Assembly: GCA_036881905.1 (NCBI GenBank)
Contig: JBAJNN010000010.1
Coordinates: forward strand, 1 to 64,000
Source: JBAJNN01 sp036881905
GTDB lineage: Bacteria > Pseudomonadota > Alphaproteobacteria > Rhizobiales > Im1
Reading direction: 5' to 3'
DNA length: 64,000 bases
The translations under genes were made by a program, and so were the position numbers. Below are positions 9,285 through 18,601 of this stretch, piece after piece (positions within the stretch are counted from its first letter, which is position 1; every line of letters starts with the position of its first letter). The notes beneath the pieces were generated by a model. The model saw nothing but the letters and a program-made list of their open reading frames with translations. It did not search any database and was not told the DNA's origin.

Positions 9285-10241
9285 ATGAGTAAACGCCCCA
9301 TGCCGATCAAAATGGCCGTTCAGATGGATCCCGTGAACAGTCTCGACCCTGAGAGCGATTCCACGGTTGCCCTGCTGCTTGAGGCCGACAGGCGTGGGCA
9401 TGATATTTTCTATTACCTGCCGCAAGCGCTTAGCATGCGCGATGGCGGTATATTTGCCGCGGGCGCCAATCTGACGGTATGCCCCGGGGCGGACAGGCCG
9501 CTTGCCGTGGCGGAGAATCATCGTGTCGATCTGTCAACCATGGATGTGGTGTTGCTGCGTCAGGATCCACCCTTCGACATGGCCTATATTTCCACCACCC
9601 ATATGTTGGAGCGGCTTCAGCCGGAAACGCTGGTGGTCAATGATCCAGCCCATGTGCGCAATGCTCCGGAAAAGCTGTTCGTCATGGATTTCTCTCAATT
9701 CATGCCGGCGACGCTGATCACGCGCGACCGTGATGAAATCAGCGCCTTCCGCAAGGAGTTTGGCGACATCATCGTCAAATCGCTTTATGGTCATGGCGGC
9801 GCCGGCGTGTTCCGCCTGACGCCAGGCGACGAGAATATGACCGTCCTCATTGAGCTACTCGAACAGGCAGGCCCCGAACCGTTCGTCATACAGCAATATC
9901 TGCCTGAGATTCGTGACGGCGACAAGCGGATCATTCTGGTCGATGGCAAGCCTGTCGGCACCCTCAATCGTATCCCCGCGGCCGGGGAGGCGCGTTCCAA
10001 CCTGCGTGTCGGCGGGCGGGCCGAACCGGCGCGGTTGACGGCGCGCGATCTGGAAATCTGCCAGGCGATAGGACCGGAATTAGCGCGCCGTGGGCTGATT
10101 TTCGTCGGGATCGACGTCATCGGCGGCCGGTTGACTGAGATCAACGTTACCTCTCCGACAGGAATATGTCAAATTTCCCGCTTCGACAATCGTAATATTG
10201 CGGCTATGATCTGGGACGCTATTGAAGCACGCCTCGTTTAG
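9285..10241 (+). CDS. gshB: Glutathione synthetase
   Basis: Joins gamma-glutamylcysteine and glycine with ATP in the cytosol. About 318 residues, the family's usual length. The N-terminal domain starts VQMDPVNSLDPESDSTVALL, matching the M-D-P-x-x-x-x-x-x-x-D-S-T motif of GshB, and the ATP-grasp part contains VKSLYGHGGAGVFRL, RDGDKRIILVDG and the metal-binding INVTSPTG at the end. Two starts are possible: ATG 9285 (MSKRPMPIK) and ATG 9300, which fits homologues better; neither has a strong SD. No gshA is in the window. The gap to cstA (9129-9284) shows no gene. Confidence 0.95.
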   Translation: MSKRPMPIKMAVQMDPVNSLDPESDSTVALLLEADRRGHDIFYYLPQALSMRDGGIFAAGANLTVCPGADRPLAVAENHRVDLSTMDVVLLRQDPPFDMAYISTTHMLERLQPETLVVNDPAHVRNAPEKLFVMDFSQFMPATLITRDRDEISAFRKEFGDIIVKSLYGHGGAGVFRLTPGDENMTVLIELLEQAGPEPFVIQQYLPEIRDGDKRIILVDGKPVGTLNRIPAAGEARSNLRVGGRAEPARLTARDLEICQAIGPELARRGLIFVGIDVIGGRLTEINVTSPTGICQISRFDNRNIAAMIWDAIEARLV

Positions 10242-10499
10242 GTAAACTGGACACCGCTAAAAGCTCAGGATTTTGGTGCTATTCGTGTCGTCGTCGAATT
10301 TATCTTAGATGCTCATTAACGCGATTTAAGTTAACCTTTGCTTCTTGAAAATCTGTCTCCTCTCATCCCCTCCAAAGTTTTAGGTTTTTAGAGGCGTTCA
10401 ACTGGCGAGACCGTCCCGTGGTTGCATCATTCAGGCCCCTCATGTAGAAATCGGCACGGAGACTATATTTGCCCAGCATAAAAGGGAGAGGAGTGGCCC

Positions 10500-11249
10500 A
10501 TAGGACCTGTTCGCGGTAAATCTTCGCGTCGGCTTTCCAAGCGCAAAGCCGCCACGGCGGGCGCGGCGCGGGATTTGACAGTGATGGTGCGAACTGCGCG
10601 CGGGCGCAAGATTTCGTCCACGCGCTGGCTCGCGCGTCAACTCAACGATCCCTATGTCGCGGAGGCGAGACGGCGCGGCTATCGTTCGCGCGCCGCCTTC
10701 AAGCTGCTCGAGATTGACGATAAATATGCCATTTTGAAGCCGGGGAGCCGGGTTGTCGATCTCGGCGCCGCGCCCGGTGGCTGGACACAAGTGGCGGTTG
10801 AGCGCATTCGCCTTCCCGACAAGGCGGCCGCGGGGCATCGCGGTCGCGTTGTCGCCATTGACATCGACCCATTCGATGCGGTCGAAGGGGCGGTGTCGAC
10901 CAGGCAAGACTTGCTCGCCGCCGATGCGTCGGAAAAAGTCATTGACGCGCTTAAAGGCGAGGCCGACATCGTCATGTCCGACATGGCGGCGCCCACAACC
11001 GGCCATCACCGCACCGATCATTTGAAAATCATGGCGCTGTGCGAGGCGGCGCTGGCTTTGGCCCGCGAAGTTCTGGCCCCGGGAGGCGTCTTTCTGGCCA
11101 AGGTGTTCCAAGGCGGCGCGCAGGCTAAGGTGCTGGCTGACATGAAACGCGATTTCGCCACCGTCCGCCATGTCAAGCCAAGGGCAAGCCGGCCTGAATC
11201 GGCGGAGCTTTATGTTCTGGCCACCGGTTTTCGCGGCCGCAATCCTTAA
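10500..11249 (+). CDS. rlmE: 23S rRNA 2'-O-ribose U2552 methyltransferase
   Basis: RlmE/FtsJ methylates U2552 of 23S rRNA using SAM. The Rossmann motif VVDLGAAPGGWTQ and the catalytic K-D-K-E set (K in AAFKLLEID, D in MSDMAAPTTG, K in FLAKVFQGG, E in ESAELYVL) are visible. The first ATG (10575) would cut off the basic N-terminal arm usual in alphaproteobacteria. The frame is open back to 10482, and an excellent SD (AAGGGAGAGGAG, 10482-10492) stands 7 nt before an ATA codon at 10500, giving MGPVRGKSSRRL. No ATG, GTG or TTG lies there. I therefore extend the gene to ATA 10500; a GTG at 10572 is the alternative. Downstream (11250-11420) the same frame stays open after the stop, but I recognise nothing. 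Confidence 0.9.
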   Translation: MGPVRGKSSRRLSKRKAATAGAARDLTVMVRTARGRKISSTRWLARQLNDPYVAEARRRGYRSRAAFKLLEIDDKYAILKPGSRVVDLGAAPGGWTQVAVERIRLPDKAAAGHRGRVVAIDIDPFDAVEGAVSTRQDLLAADASEKVIDALKGEADIVMSDMAAPTTGHHRTDHLKIMALCEAALALAREVLAPGGVFLAKVFQGGAQAKVLADMKRDFATVRHVKPRASRPESAELYVLATGFRGRNP

Positions 11250-11463
11250 AAAAACCGTAAGTTGCGACATCACCCGGGGGTTGAGAATATCCGTATCCAG
11301 CCGTTGTTTGCGGCGATGACCTGGGCGTCTTCCGGCGATTATATCCAACTGACCTTTCAGGCCGGCAATAGCCGCGTCATGGGTGGGGAAAGGCACCCTG
11401 TCATTTCCGCAAAGGGGTAAGACGGACCATGCGCGTCTATACCGGCAATCCGCAGCCCGCCCC

Positions 11464-12723
11464 TTAAGCGCCTGTAGGGCGAATCAGGATATGTCGTTTC
11501 TTGCCCATGGAGAGTTTGATGGTGCCATCATTGGTCAGAGTTTTTGATGTGAGAATGGCTTTGGGGTCATCGATGGTCTTGCCGTTCACGCGCACGCCGC
11601 CGCCGGCAATCGCGCGTCGCGCTTCGCCATTTGAGCCGACCAGGCCGGCGCGAACCATGGCGGTTAAAAGGCCGATCCCGCCAGCAAGCTCGCCACGCCC
11701 GAATGTGACGGTGGGCAGATTGGCGTCCGAGCCGCCCTCGACAAAGGTGCGGTGCGCCGTCTCGGCGGCATTCTGGGCGGCCCTCCGGCCATGAAGGAGA
11801 GTGGTGGCTTCATTGGCCAGAATTTTTTTCGCTTCATTCAGCTCGCGGCCTTGCAACCGTTCCAGCCTGGCGATTTCATCGCCGGGAATTTCGGTAAACA
11901 GGCGCAAGAATCGCCCCACATCCTCATCCTCGGTGTTGCGCCAGAATTGCCAATATTCATAAGAGTCCGACATATCGCCGGTAAGCCATATCGCGCCGGA
12001 TTGCGTCTTGCCCATTTTGGCTCCCGACGCCGTGGTAATGAGAGGGGTGGTCAGGGCAAAAACCTCCACCTTGTTCACGCGCCGCACAAGATCGATCCCC
12101 TGGACAAGATTGCCCCATTGGTCGGAGCCTCCGAGCTGCAACCGGCAATTAAAGCGTCTGTTCAGTTCGACGAAATCATAGGCTTGCAGAACCATGTAGT
12201 TGAATTCGAGGAACGACAAGGCCTGTTCGCGCTCAAGCCGCAGGCGCACGGAGTCCATGGACAACATGCGGTTGACGGAAAAATGCCGACCAATGGCGCG
12301 CAGAAAGTCAATATAGTTGAACGTGAGCAGCCACTCTGCATTGTCGGCCATTATGGCGTCGCCAGGGCTATCGCCGAAGGTGAGAAAACGGGAAAAGACT
12401 TGGTTGAGACCGGCCTTGTTGCTCTCGATCGTGTCCGGCGAGAGTAGTTTTCGCGTCTCGTCGCGCCCCGACGGATCGCCGATCCGCGTCGTTCCGCCAC
12501 CCATCAGCACAATCGGCCGGTGACCGGTTTTTTGCAGCCAGCGCAGCATCATGATCTGCACCAGATTACCGACATGGAGCGAGCGAGCGGTGCAGTCAAA
12601 GCCGATATAAGCCGTTACCCCCCGCGAGCGGAGCAATCGGTCGAGCTCGCGAGGGTGGGACGATTGGTAAATGAAACCGCGTTCCTGTAGAATATGGAGA
12701 AAATCCGATGTGAAGCTGACCAT
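11464..12723 (-). CDS. tyrS: Tyrosyl-tRNA synthetase
   Basis: Charges tRNA-Tyr. 419 residues, normal length. The class I HIGH motif appears as LHVGN near residue 50, the tyrosine-specific GGSDQWGN segment near residue 200, and the KMSKS motif as KMGKTQS near 240. The C-terminal 60 residues form an S4 RNA-binding domain (ARRAIAGGGVRVNGKTI). Monocistronic in appearance; it converges with rlmE. The 188 bp upstream of the start contain no gene I can support. Confidence 0.97.
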   Translation of the reverse strand: MVSFTSDFLHILQERGFIYQSSHPRELDRLLRSRGVTAYIGFDCTARSLHVGNLVQIMMLRWLQKTGHRPIVLMGGGTTRIGDPSGRDETRKLLSPDTIESNKAGLNQVFSRFLTFGDSPGDAIMADNAEWLLTFNYIDFLRAIGRHFSVNRMLSMDSVRLRLEREQALSFLEFNYMVLQAYDFVELNRRFNCRLQLGGSDQWGNLVQGIDLVRRVNKVEVFALTTPLITTASGAKMGKTQSGAIWLTGDMSDSYEYWQFWRNTEDEDVGRFLRLFTEIPGDEIARLERLQGRELNEAKKILANEATTLLHGRRAAQNAAETAHRTFVEGGSDANLPTVTFGRGELAGGIGLLTAMVRAGLVGSNGEARRAIAGGGVRVNGKTIDDPKAILTSKTLTNDGTIKLSMGKKRHILIRPTGA

Positions 12724-12911
12724 GGCTCGGGTTGCGTGGCATGTTTGCCGATATGGTTTATTGGCCGTTTGTCGAATCGCCGATTTGTGGCGATTCTGCC
12801 GCGGTTTTTAGCGCAAACCGCATGAGATGGCAAATAGGGCCGGCGGCCCACGATATAATGGGCAGCACTCGTAAAATGATACGGTTCAACCGCCATGAAA
12901 AGGCAAAGGGA

Positions 12912-14234
12912 TCAATTACCCTGCCAGTGCAAGACCAGCTGTGCGACCAGGACCGAACCGGCATAGGTGCCGAAAAAGACGAAGCAGGCGACCACAGCCA
13001 GTTTCCATCCGACCTGCTTGGCAATGTCTATTTCCATGCGGGTCAGGGCCAAACCGGCAAAACCGAGGACCGGGGTGGTCAGGGTGAGGAAATTAACGGC
13101 CTTAACCTGAGCGACTACCCACGTCGAACCGGGCGTCCAGGGCAGGGTGACCAGTATACCGACCAGCGAAGTCCACGCAATATCCGGCAGGTGAAGCGGC
13201 ACAAACCGCGCCAGAAGTACTCCGACCATCGCGATCAGGCCGAGCACCGCCATGCCGGTAACGCCCTCGGCGAGCGGGATGCCATGGCCAACCCTGTTCA
13301 TGATCAGACCGATGCAGCAGAGGATCGCCAGCATGAGCGCAGAGTCGAAAACTCCGAATTTTTCCTTGTGGGCAGGCGTTTCCACAGCAACGCTATCCAG
13401 CTTGATCGCCCTTTCCTGTTCCCGGCGTCCGCGCGTGCTTGGACTCACCATTACGGCGTAAAGCCTTTCAAGGACCGGCAAGGCGATAAACAGCGCGGCA
13501 TAAAACCCAGTTTTGCCGGTCAGGAAATTGCTGGCGGCGGCAAAGGCGGTTATTTCGTCTTGCAGTCGCGGCATCGACTCGTTCAACACCCCGGCGCAGG
13601 CCGCCATCATCGAGCCGCTGCCGACACCGCAGGCCATGGCGAGCGCACGCGGATCGAAACCACCGACCGACACGAAACCGGAGGCCAGAATGCTAAAGAC
13701 GAAGGTGCCGAACAGGGTGCCCAAAACATAAACACCCATGACGCCGGTGCCCTCGGCGCTTTTGAGACCATAGCGGTCGTCAATGACGGCAAGGCCGACT
13801 TCACGCGCAATCGAGAAGGTGGCGCCGATGGCCTCGCGGCCCATTCTAAGGCCCCATACGCCAAGCGGAAAGGCGAAGAGGATGGTGCCGAGATTGCCGA
13901 GTTCCTGCAACAACAGGGCCGGACCGGCCTTGGCGATGGTTTCGATGGCCGGACCGACGGCGGTACCGAGTTTTGCGATAAAGGGCATGAGGGCAACGCC
14001 GATCAGCGGCGGCGCGGCGGCGGTGTCCTCGCGGCGAATGAGCCAGTCGAAGCGTCGGGTGACATTCGGGTTGATCAAAGCGGCCATGAGGAAAGCATAG
14101 AGCAGCGGCAACAGCAGGATCGTTCCGATCCCGAAGGGAATTTTGCGAATGCCGATCAATTCGGCGATGACGCCGATAACGACAACGGCGAGATAAATCC
14201 GCCACGGCTTGATCTGTCTAGCAAAAACGCTCAT
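12912..14234 (-). CDS. DUF3100 membrane protein, type A, distal copy
   Basis: 440 residues, about 11-12 hydrophobic segments in two halves separated by a charged loop (about 265-300). DUF3100 hallmarks: FGIGTILLLPLLYAF, GPALLLQELGNLGT, GREAIGATFSIARE, and ACGVGSGSMMAA. Function unknown; the family behaves like a secondary carrier and often sits near metabolic genes. SD AAGGAGAAGG precedes ATG 14234. Last of four tandem paralogues (transcribed right to left); it most resembles the copy at 15655-16977 rather than its direct neighbour, sharing the C-terminal LTRMEIDIAKQ.GWKLAVVA. Product could import or export a small acid used by the adjacent C3-acid genes (inference). Confidence 0.85.
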   Translation of the reverse strand: MSVFARQIKPWRIYLAVVVIGVIAELIGIRKIPFGIGTILLLPLLYAFLMAALINPNVTRRFDWLIRREDTAAAPPLIGVALMPFIAKLGTAVGPAIETIAKAGPALLLQELGNLGTILFAFPLGVWGLRMGREAIGATFSIAREVGLAVIDDRYGLKSAEGTGVMGVYVLGTLFGTFVFSILASGFVSVGGFDPRALAMACGVGSGSMMAACAGVLNESMPRLQDEITAFAAASNFLTGKTGFYAALFIALPVLERLYAVMVSPSTRGRREQERAIKLDSVAVETPAHKEKFGVFDSALMLAILCCIGLIMNRVGHGIPLAEGVTGMAVLGLIAMVGVLLARFVPLHLPDIAWTSLVGILVTLPWTPGSTWVVAQVKAVNFLTLTTPVLGFAGLALTRMEIDIAKQVGWKLAVVACFVFFGTYAGSVLVAQLVLHWQGN

Positions 14235-14281
14235 TACTCTCTGCCTTCTCCTTTGCTCGCTGCACCGGCAAGCAGGAAAGA

Positions 14282-15607
14282 TCAGATGCCCTGCCAGTGC
14301 AAAACCAGCTGCGCGATCAGGACCGAACCGGCATAAATGCCGAAAAACACCAGGCAGGCAACCAGAGCCAGTCTCCACCCGGCCTGTTTTGCAACAGTTA
14401 TTTCCTCGCCTGTAATCGCCAAGCCAGCAAAGCTGAGGAGCGGAGTGGCAAGAGAAAGGACATTGATCGGCGCGACCTGAGCGACCACCCAGTGCGAACC
14501 CGGTGTCCAGGGCAAGGTGACCAGCACGCCGATCAGTAAAATCGACGGGATATTCGGCAGGTGAAACGGGGCAAACCGGGTCAGAACCAGCCCCGCCATC
14601 TCGATCAGGCCGAGCACCGCCATGCCGGTAACGCCCTCGGCAAGCGGAGTGCCAGTGCCGACCGCGTTCACGATCACACCGACGACACAAACGATTGCCA
14701 GCATGAGCGCATAGTCGAAAACTCCAACCTTTTTGCGCGGACGGGTGGTTCCCGAAGCCACCCTATCCAGCATGATTGTTCTTGCATTTTCCCGGCACCG
14801 GCGGGCGCTTGGACTCAGCATCACGACGTAAAGTTTTTCCAGGATCGGCAAGGCGATAAACGGCCCAACGACAAAAAGCCCGATCATGCTGGTCAGGAAA
14901 GCGCTGGCGCTAGCAAAGACAGCGATCTTGTCTTGCAGTTGCGGCATTGCCTCGCTCAACGCCCCGGTGCAGGCCGCCATCATCGACCCGCTGCCGACGC
15001 CGCAGGCCATGGCCAGCGCGCGCGGATCGAAAACGCCGGATGAGACAAAGGCGGAGGCCAGGATGGTAAAGACGAAGGCGCCGAACAGGGTGCCCAGAAT
15101 ATAGATACCCATAACGCCGGCGCCCTCGGCACTTTTGATACCGTAGCGCCTTCCAATGATGGTAATGCCTTTCTCACGCGCGACCGAGAAGGTGGCGCCG
15201 ATGGCCTCGCGACCCATTTTAAAGCCCCATACGCCAAGCGGAAAGGCAAGAACGATGCCCCCGAGAGCGCCGAGTTCTTGCAACAGCAAAGCCGGGCTGG
15301 CCTTGACGATGATTTCGACCGCCGGACCAACGATGGTCCCAAGCTTTACGATGAAGAGCATGAGAGCAGTGCTGATCAGCGGCGGCGTGACGGTAACGTC
15401 CTTGCGACGAATGAACCGGCCGAACTCTCTCGTGACATTCGGGTTGATCAAAGCGGCGATGACAAAGGCAAATAGGAGCGGCGCCAGCACGATTGCTCCA
15501 CCCCCGAATGGAATCCTGCAAGTGCCGATCCATTCGGCGATGCCGCCGACAACGACAACGGCGAGATAAATCCGCCAAAGCTTGATCTGTTTGGCAAAAA
15601 CGTTCAT
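14282..15607 (-). CDS. DUF3100 membrane protein, type B, third copy
   Basis: 441 residues with the same fold as its neighbours. Type B marks: GALGGIVLAFPLGVWGFKMG instead of GNLGTILFAFPLGVWGLRMG, TLFGAFVFTILASAFVSSGV, and AITGEEITVAKQAGWRLALV at the end. SD AGGGAGAGGGAGC lies before ATG 15607. Separated by 47 bp from both flanking copies, so the four genes are almost surely one transcript. Closest in the window to the copy at 17097-18437. Function unknown. Confidence 0.85.
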   Translation of the reverse strand: MNVFAKQIKLWRIYLAVVVVGGIAEWIGTCRIPFGGGAIVLAPLLFAFVIAALINPNVTREFGRFIRRKDVTVTPPLISTALMLFIVKLGTIVGPAVEIIVKASPALLLQELGALGGIVLAFPLGVWGFKMGREAIGATFSVAREKGITIIGRRYGIKSAEGAGVMGIYILGTLFGAFVFTILASAFVSSGVFDPRALAMACGVGSGSMMAACTGALSEAMPQLQDKIAVFASASAFLTSMIGLFVVGPFIALPILEKLYVVMLSPSARRCRENARTIMLDRVASGTTRPRKKVGVFDYALMLAIVCVVGVIVNAVGTGTPLAEGVTGMAVLGLIEMAGLVLTRFAPFHLPNIPSILLIGVLVTLPWTPGSHWVVAQVAPINVLSLATPLLSFAGLAITGEEITVAKQAGWRLALVACLVFFGIYAGSVLIAQLVLHWQGI

Positions 15608-15654
15608 TTTTTTGCTCCCTCTCCCTTGCTCGCGGCACCAGCAAGCAAGGAAAA

Positions 15655-16977
15655 TCAAATGCCCTGCCAGTGCAAAACCAACTGCGCGATCAGAGCCGAA
15701 CCGGCATAGGTGCCGAAAAAGACGAAGCAGGCGACCACAGCCAGTTTCCACCCGGTCTGTTTGGCAATGTCTATTTCCATGCGGGTCAGGGCCAAACCGG
15801 CAAAACCGAGGATCGGGGTGGTCAACACGAGAAAATTAACCGCCTCAACCTGAGCGACCACCCAGTGCGACCCCGGTGTCCGGGGCAGGGTAAGAAAAGT
15901 ACCGACCAGCGAAACCCACGCTATATTCGGCAGGTGAAGCGGCACAAACCGCGCCAGAAGTACTCCGACCATCGCGATCAGGCCGAGCACCGCCATGCCG
16001 GTGACGCCCTCGGCGAGCGCAACGCCATGGCCGACCCGGTTCATGATCAAGCCGATGCAACCGACGATCGCCAGCATGATTGCAGAGTCGAAAACTCCAA
16101 GCTTTTTGCGCGAGCGGGTGGTTTCGGCAGTCGCAGTGTCCGATATGATCGCCCTTGCGTTTTCCGTGTGTCGGCGGGCGTTTTGACTGACCATTACGGG
16201 GTAAAGCCTTTCCAGGATCGGCAAGGCGATAAATAGCCCAGCATAAAGCCCGGTCGTGCCAGTCAGAATATTGCTGGTGTTGGCAAAGGCGGTTATCTTG
16301 TCTTGCAGTCGCGGCACCACCTCGCTCAACGCCCCGGCGCAGGCCACCATCATCGAGCTGCTGCCGACGCCGCAGGCCATGGCCAGCGCCCGCGAATCGA
16401 AAACATTGATCGACACAAAAACGGAGGCCAGAATGCTAAAGACGAAGGTGCCGAACAGGGTGCCCAAAACATAAACACCCATGACGCCGGTGCCCTCGGC
16501 GCTTTTGAGACCATAGCGAGCGCCGACAGCGGCAATGTTGGGTTCACGCGCAATCGAGAAGGTGGCGCCGATGGCCTCGCGGCCCATTCTAAGGCCCCAT
16601 ACGCCAAGCGGAAAGGCGAAGAGGATGGTGCCGAGATTGCCGAGTTCCTGCAACAGCAAGGCCGGACCGGCTTTGAGAATGCTGTTGATTGCCGGACCGG
16701 TGAAAGTGCCGGCTTTTGCGGTGAGCAACATAATGGCAACGCCGATCAGCGGCGCGGCGGCGGCGGTGTCCTCACGGCGAATGAAGCGGCCGAAGAACGA
16801 CGTGATATTGGGGTTCACCACAACGGCGATGACGAAAGCATAGAGCATCGGCAACAGTAGGATCGTTCCGATCCCGAACGGAATTTTGCGAATGCCGATC
16901 ATTTCGGCGATGACGCCGATAATGACGACGGCGAGATAAAGCCGCCAAAGCTTGAGTTGTTTGGCAAAGGCGTTCAT
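15655..16977 (-). CDS. DUF3100 membrane protein, type A, second copy
   Basis: 440 residues. Shares type A blocks with the copy at 12912-14234 (GNLGTILFAFP, TLFGTFVFSILAS, GHGVALAEGVTGMAVLGLIA). Differs in the first periplasmic or cytosolic loops and in the central charged loop. SD GGGGGGAGGAAG before ATG 16977. Its upstream spacer is longer (119 bp) and carries a degenerate palindrome like the one before the first gene of the array, so a second promoter here is possible. Function unknown. Confidence 0.85.
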   Translation of the reverse strand: MNAFAKQLKLWRLYLAVVIIGVIAEMIGIRKIPFGIGTILLLPMLYAFVIAVVVNPNITSFFGRFIRREDTAAAAPLIGVAIMLLTAKAGTFTGPAINSILKAGPALLLQELGNLGTILFAFPLGVWGLRMGREAIGATFSIAREPNIAAVGARYGLKSAEGTGVMGVYVLGTLFGTFVFSILASVFVSINVFDSRALAMACGVGSSSMMVACAGALSEVVPRLQDKITAFANTSNILTGTTGLYAGLFIALPILERLYPVMVSQNARRHTENARAIISDTATAETTRSRKKLGVFDSAIMLAIVGCIGLIMNRVGHGVALAEGVTGMAVLGLIAMVGVLLARFVPLHLPNIAWVSLVGTFLTLPRTPGSHWVVAQVEAVNFLVLTTPILGFAGLALTRMEIDIAKQTGWKLAVVACFVFFGTYAGSALIAQLVLHWQGI

Positions 16978-17021
16978 CTTCCTCCCCCCCTTTTTGCTCG
17001 CGACGCCAGACTAATATGGGA

Positions 17022-17037
17022 TTCTGCCGCAACGGAA
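17022..17037. promoter_or_regulatory. Degenerate palindrome before DUF3100 second copy
   Basis: TTCTGCCGCAACGGAA, 45-60 bp upstream of the start at 16977. It matches the perfect palindrome at 18483-18498 in 13 of 16 positions and has the same distance to the following gene. Possible operator or relic of the duplication. Confidence 0.35.
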
Positions 17038-17096
17038 AAGGACTTCAGGCCAGCCCGCCCCAGGCCAAGCGAGCCGGCGGAACCGGGCGCGACGGA

Positions 17097-18437
17097 TTAA
17101 AGGCCCTGCCAGTGCAAAACCAGCTGAGCGATCAGAACCGAACCAACATAGGTGCCGGAAAACACCAGGCAGGCGACCAGAGCCAGTCTCCATCCGGCTT
17201 TTTTTACGACCGCTATTTCCCCACCGGTAATCGCCAAACCGGCGAAGCCGAGAAGCGGGGTGGCAAGAGAAAGGAAATCGATTTGCCTGACCTGGGCGAC
17301 CACCCAGTGCGACCCCGGCGTCCAGGGCAGGGTAACCAGAATGCCGACCAGCAAAATCCAGATTGGTGAAGTCCACGGGAGATTCGGCAACCGAAGCGGC
17401 GCAAACCACGCTAGAAGCAGCCCGGCCATCGTGATCAGGGCAATCACCGCCATGCCGGTGACGCTATCAGCGAGTGGAAGGCTGGTGGCGACCGCGTTCA
17501 CGATCACACCGACGACACAGATGATCGCCAGCATGAACGCATAGTCGAAAAACCCGATCTTCTTGCGCGGGCGCGCGGCTCCCGCGGATACTTTATTCAG
17601 TATGATCGCCCTTTCGCCCTCTCGGCGTCGGCGGACGCCTGAACTCAGCATTGCGGGGTAAAGTTTTTCCAGGATCGGCAGGGTGATAAACGGCCCGACA
17701 ATAGAAAACCCGATTATGTTGGTTAGGAATATGCTGGCGCTGGCAAAAGCAGTTATTTCACTTTGCAGTCTTGGCATCGCCTCGCTCAACGACCCGGTGC
17801 AGGCCGCCATCATCGACCCGCTGCCGACGCCGCAGCCCATGGCCAGCGCGCGCGGATCAAAAACGCCGGATGAGGCAAAGGCGGAGGCCAGAATGGTAAA
17901 GATGAAGGCACCAAACAGGGTACCCAGAACATAAATACTAATGACGCCGGCACCCTCGGCGCTTTTGAGGCCATAGCACTCAGCAATGGTGGTAAGGCTG
18001 GGCTCACGCGCGATCGAGAAGGTGGCGCCGATGGCCTCGCGACCCATCTTAAAGCCCCATACGCCAAGCGGAAAGGCAAGAACGATGCCCCCGAGAGCGC
18101 CGAGCTCCTGCAACAGCAAGGCTGGACCGACCCTGACGAGAGTTTCGATCGCCGGACCGACGGCTATGCCGAGTTTTGCGACGAACGGCATGATGGCAAG
18201 AATAATCAGCGACGACGCGGCGGCGGCGTCATCGCGACGGATGAAGCGGCTGAATACCCTCGTGACATTGGGGTTGATCAAAGCGGCCAGGATGAAGGCG
18301 AATAGGAGCGGTGCCAAAATAATTACCCCACTCCCGAACGGAATTTCGCGGACGCCGATCCATTTAGCGATGATGCCGACAATGATGACGGCGAGATAAA
18401 GCCGCCACAGCTTGATCTGTTTGGCAAAAACGTTCAT
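17097..18437 (-). CDS. DUF3100 membrane protein, type B, first copy of the array
   Basis: 446 residues, five longer than the other type B copy through an insertion near residue 365 (TSPIWILLVGILVTLPW). DUF3100 motifs GREAIGATFSIARE and GVGSGSMMAACTG are intact. SD AGGGAGAGGGAGAAG before ATG 18437. First gene of the four-gene array, preceded by a candidate promoter (18572-18601) and a 16-bp palindrome (18483-18498). The array ends next to a dehydrogenase of the C3-acid locus on the other strand. Function unknown; no soluble subunit is visible. Confidence 0.85.
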   Translation of the reverse strand: MNVFAKQIKLWRLYLAVIIVGIIAKWIGVREIPFGSGVIILAPLLFAFILAALINPNVTRVFSRFIRRDDAAAASSLIILAIMPFVAKLGIAVGPAIETLVRVGPALLLQELGALGGIVLAFPLGVWGFKMGREAIGATFSIAREPSLTTIAECYGLKSAEGAGVISIYVLGTLFGAFIFTILASAFASSGVFDPRALAMGCGVGSGSMMAACTGSLSEAMPRLQSEITAFASASIFLTNIIGFSIVGPFITLPILEKLYPAMLSSGVRRRREGERAIILNKVSAGAARPRKKIGFFDYAFMLAIICVVGVIVNAVATSLPLADSVTGMAVIALITMAGLLLAWFAPLRLPNLPWTSPIWILLVGILVTLPWTPGSHWVVAQVRQIDFLSLATPLLGFAGLAITGGEIAVVKKAGWRLALVACLVFSGTYVGSVLIAQLVLHWQGL

Positions 18438-18482
18438 TTTCTTCTCCCTCTCCCTTGCTCGCGGCGCTGAACCGGCATGAGA

Positions 18483-18498
18483 TTCCGCCGCGGCGGAA
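18483..18498. promoter_or_regulatory. Perfect 16-bp palindrome in the DUF3100 leader
   Basis: TTCCGCCGCGGCGGAA, 46-61 bp upstream of ATG 18437 and downstream of the candidate promoter. Could bind a dimeric regulator or form a leader hairpin. A related site lies at 17022-17037. Confidence 0.4.
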
Positions 18499-18571
18499 AA
18501 AGCCTTTCAAGCCCACCCCTCAAGCAGGACAATTTGGCGACCAGATGATACATCTCACCGCTACTATGCCA

Positions 18572-18601
18572 CATATAGCACAGATATTGCGGTTTCATCA
18601 A
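18572..18601 (-). promoter_or_regulatory. Candidate promoter of the DUF3100 array
   Basis: On the minus strand, TTGATG, an 18-bp spacer and TATATG. The predicted start of transcription lies about 130 bp before ATG 18437. Confidence 0.35.

Noticed and set aside
12732..14336. 534-codon open frame antisense to DUF3100
   Set aside because: Its product is Gln/Gly/Arg/His-rich low-complexity sequence that mirrors a membrane-protein gene; similar mirror frames lie opposite the other copies.
12912..14690. 592-codon version of the DUF3100 distal copy
   Set aside because: The extra N-terminal residues come from the neighbouring copy in a wrong frame; ATG 14234 has an SD and the family N-terminus.
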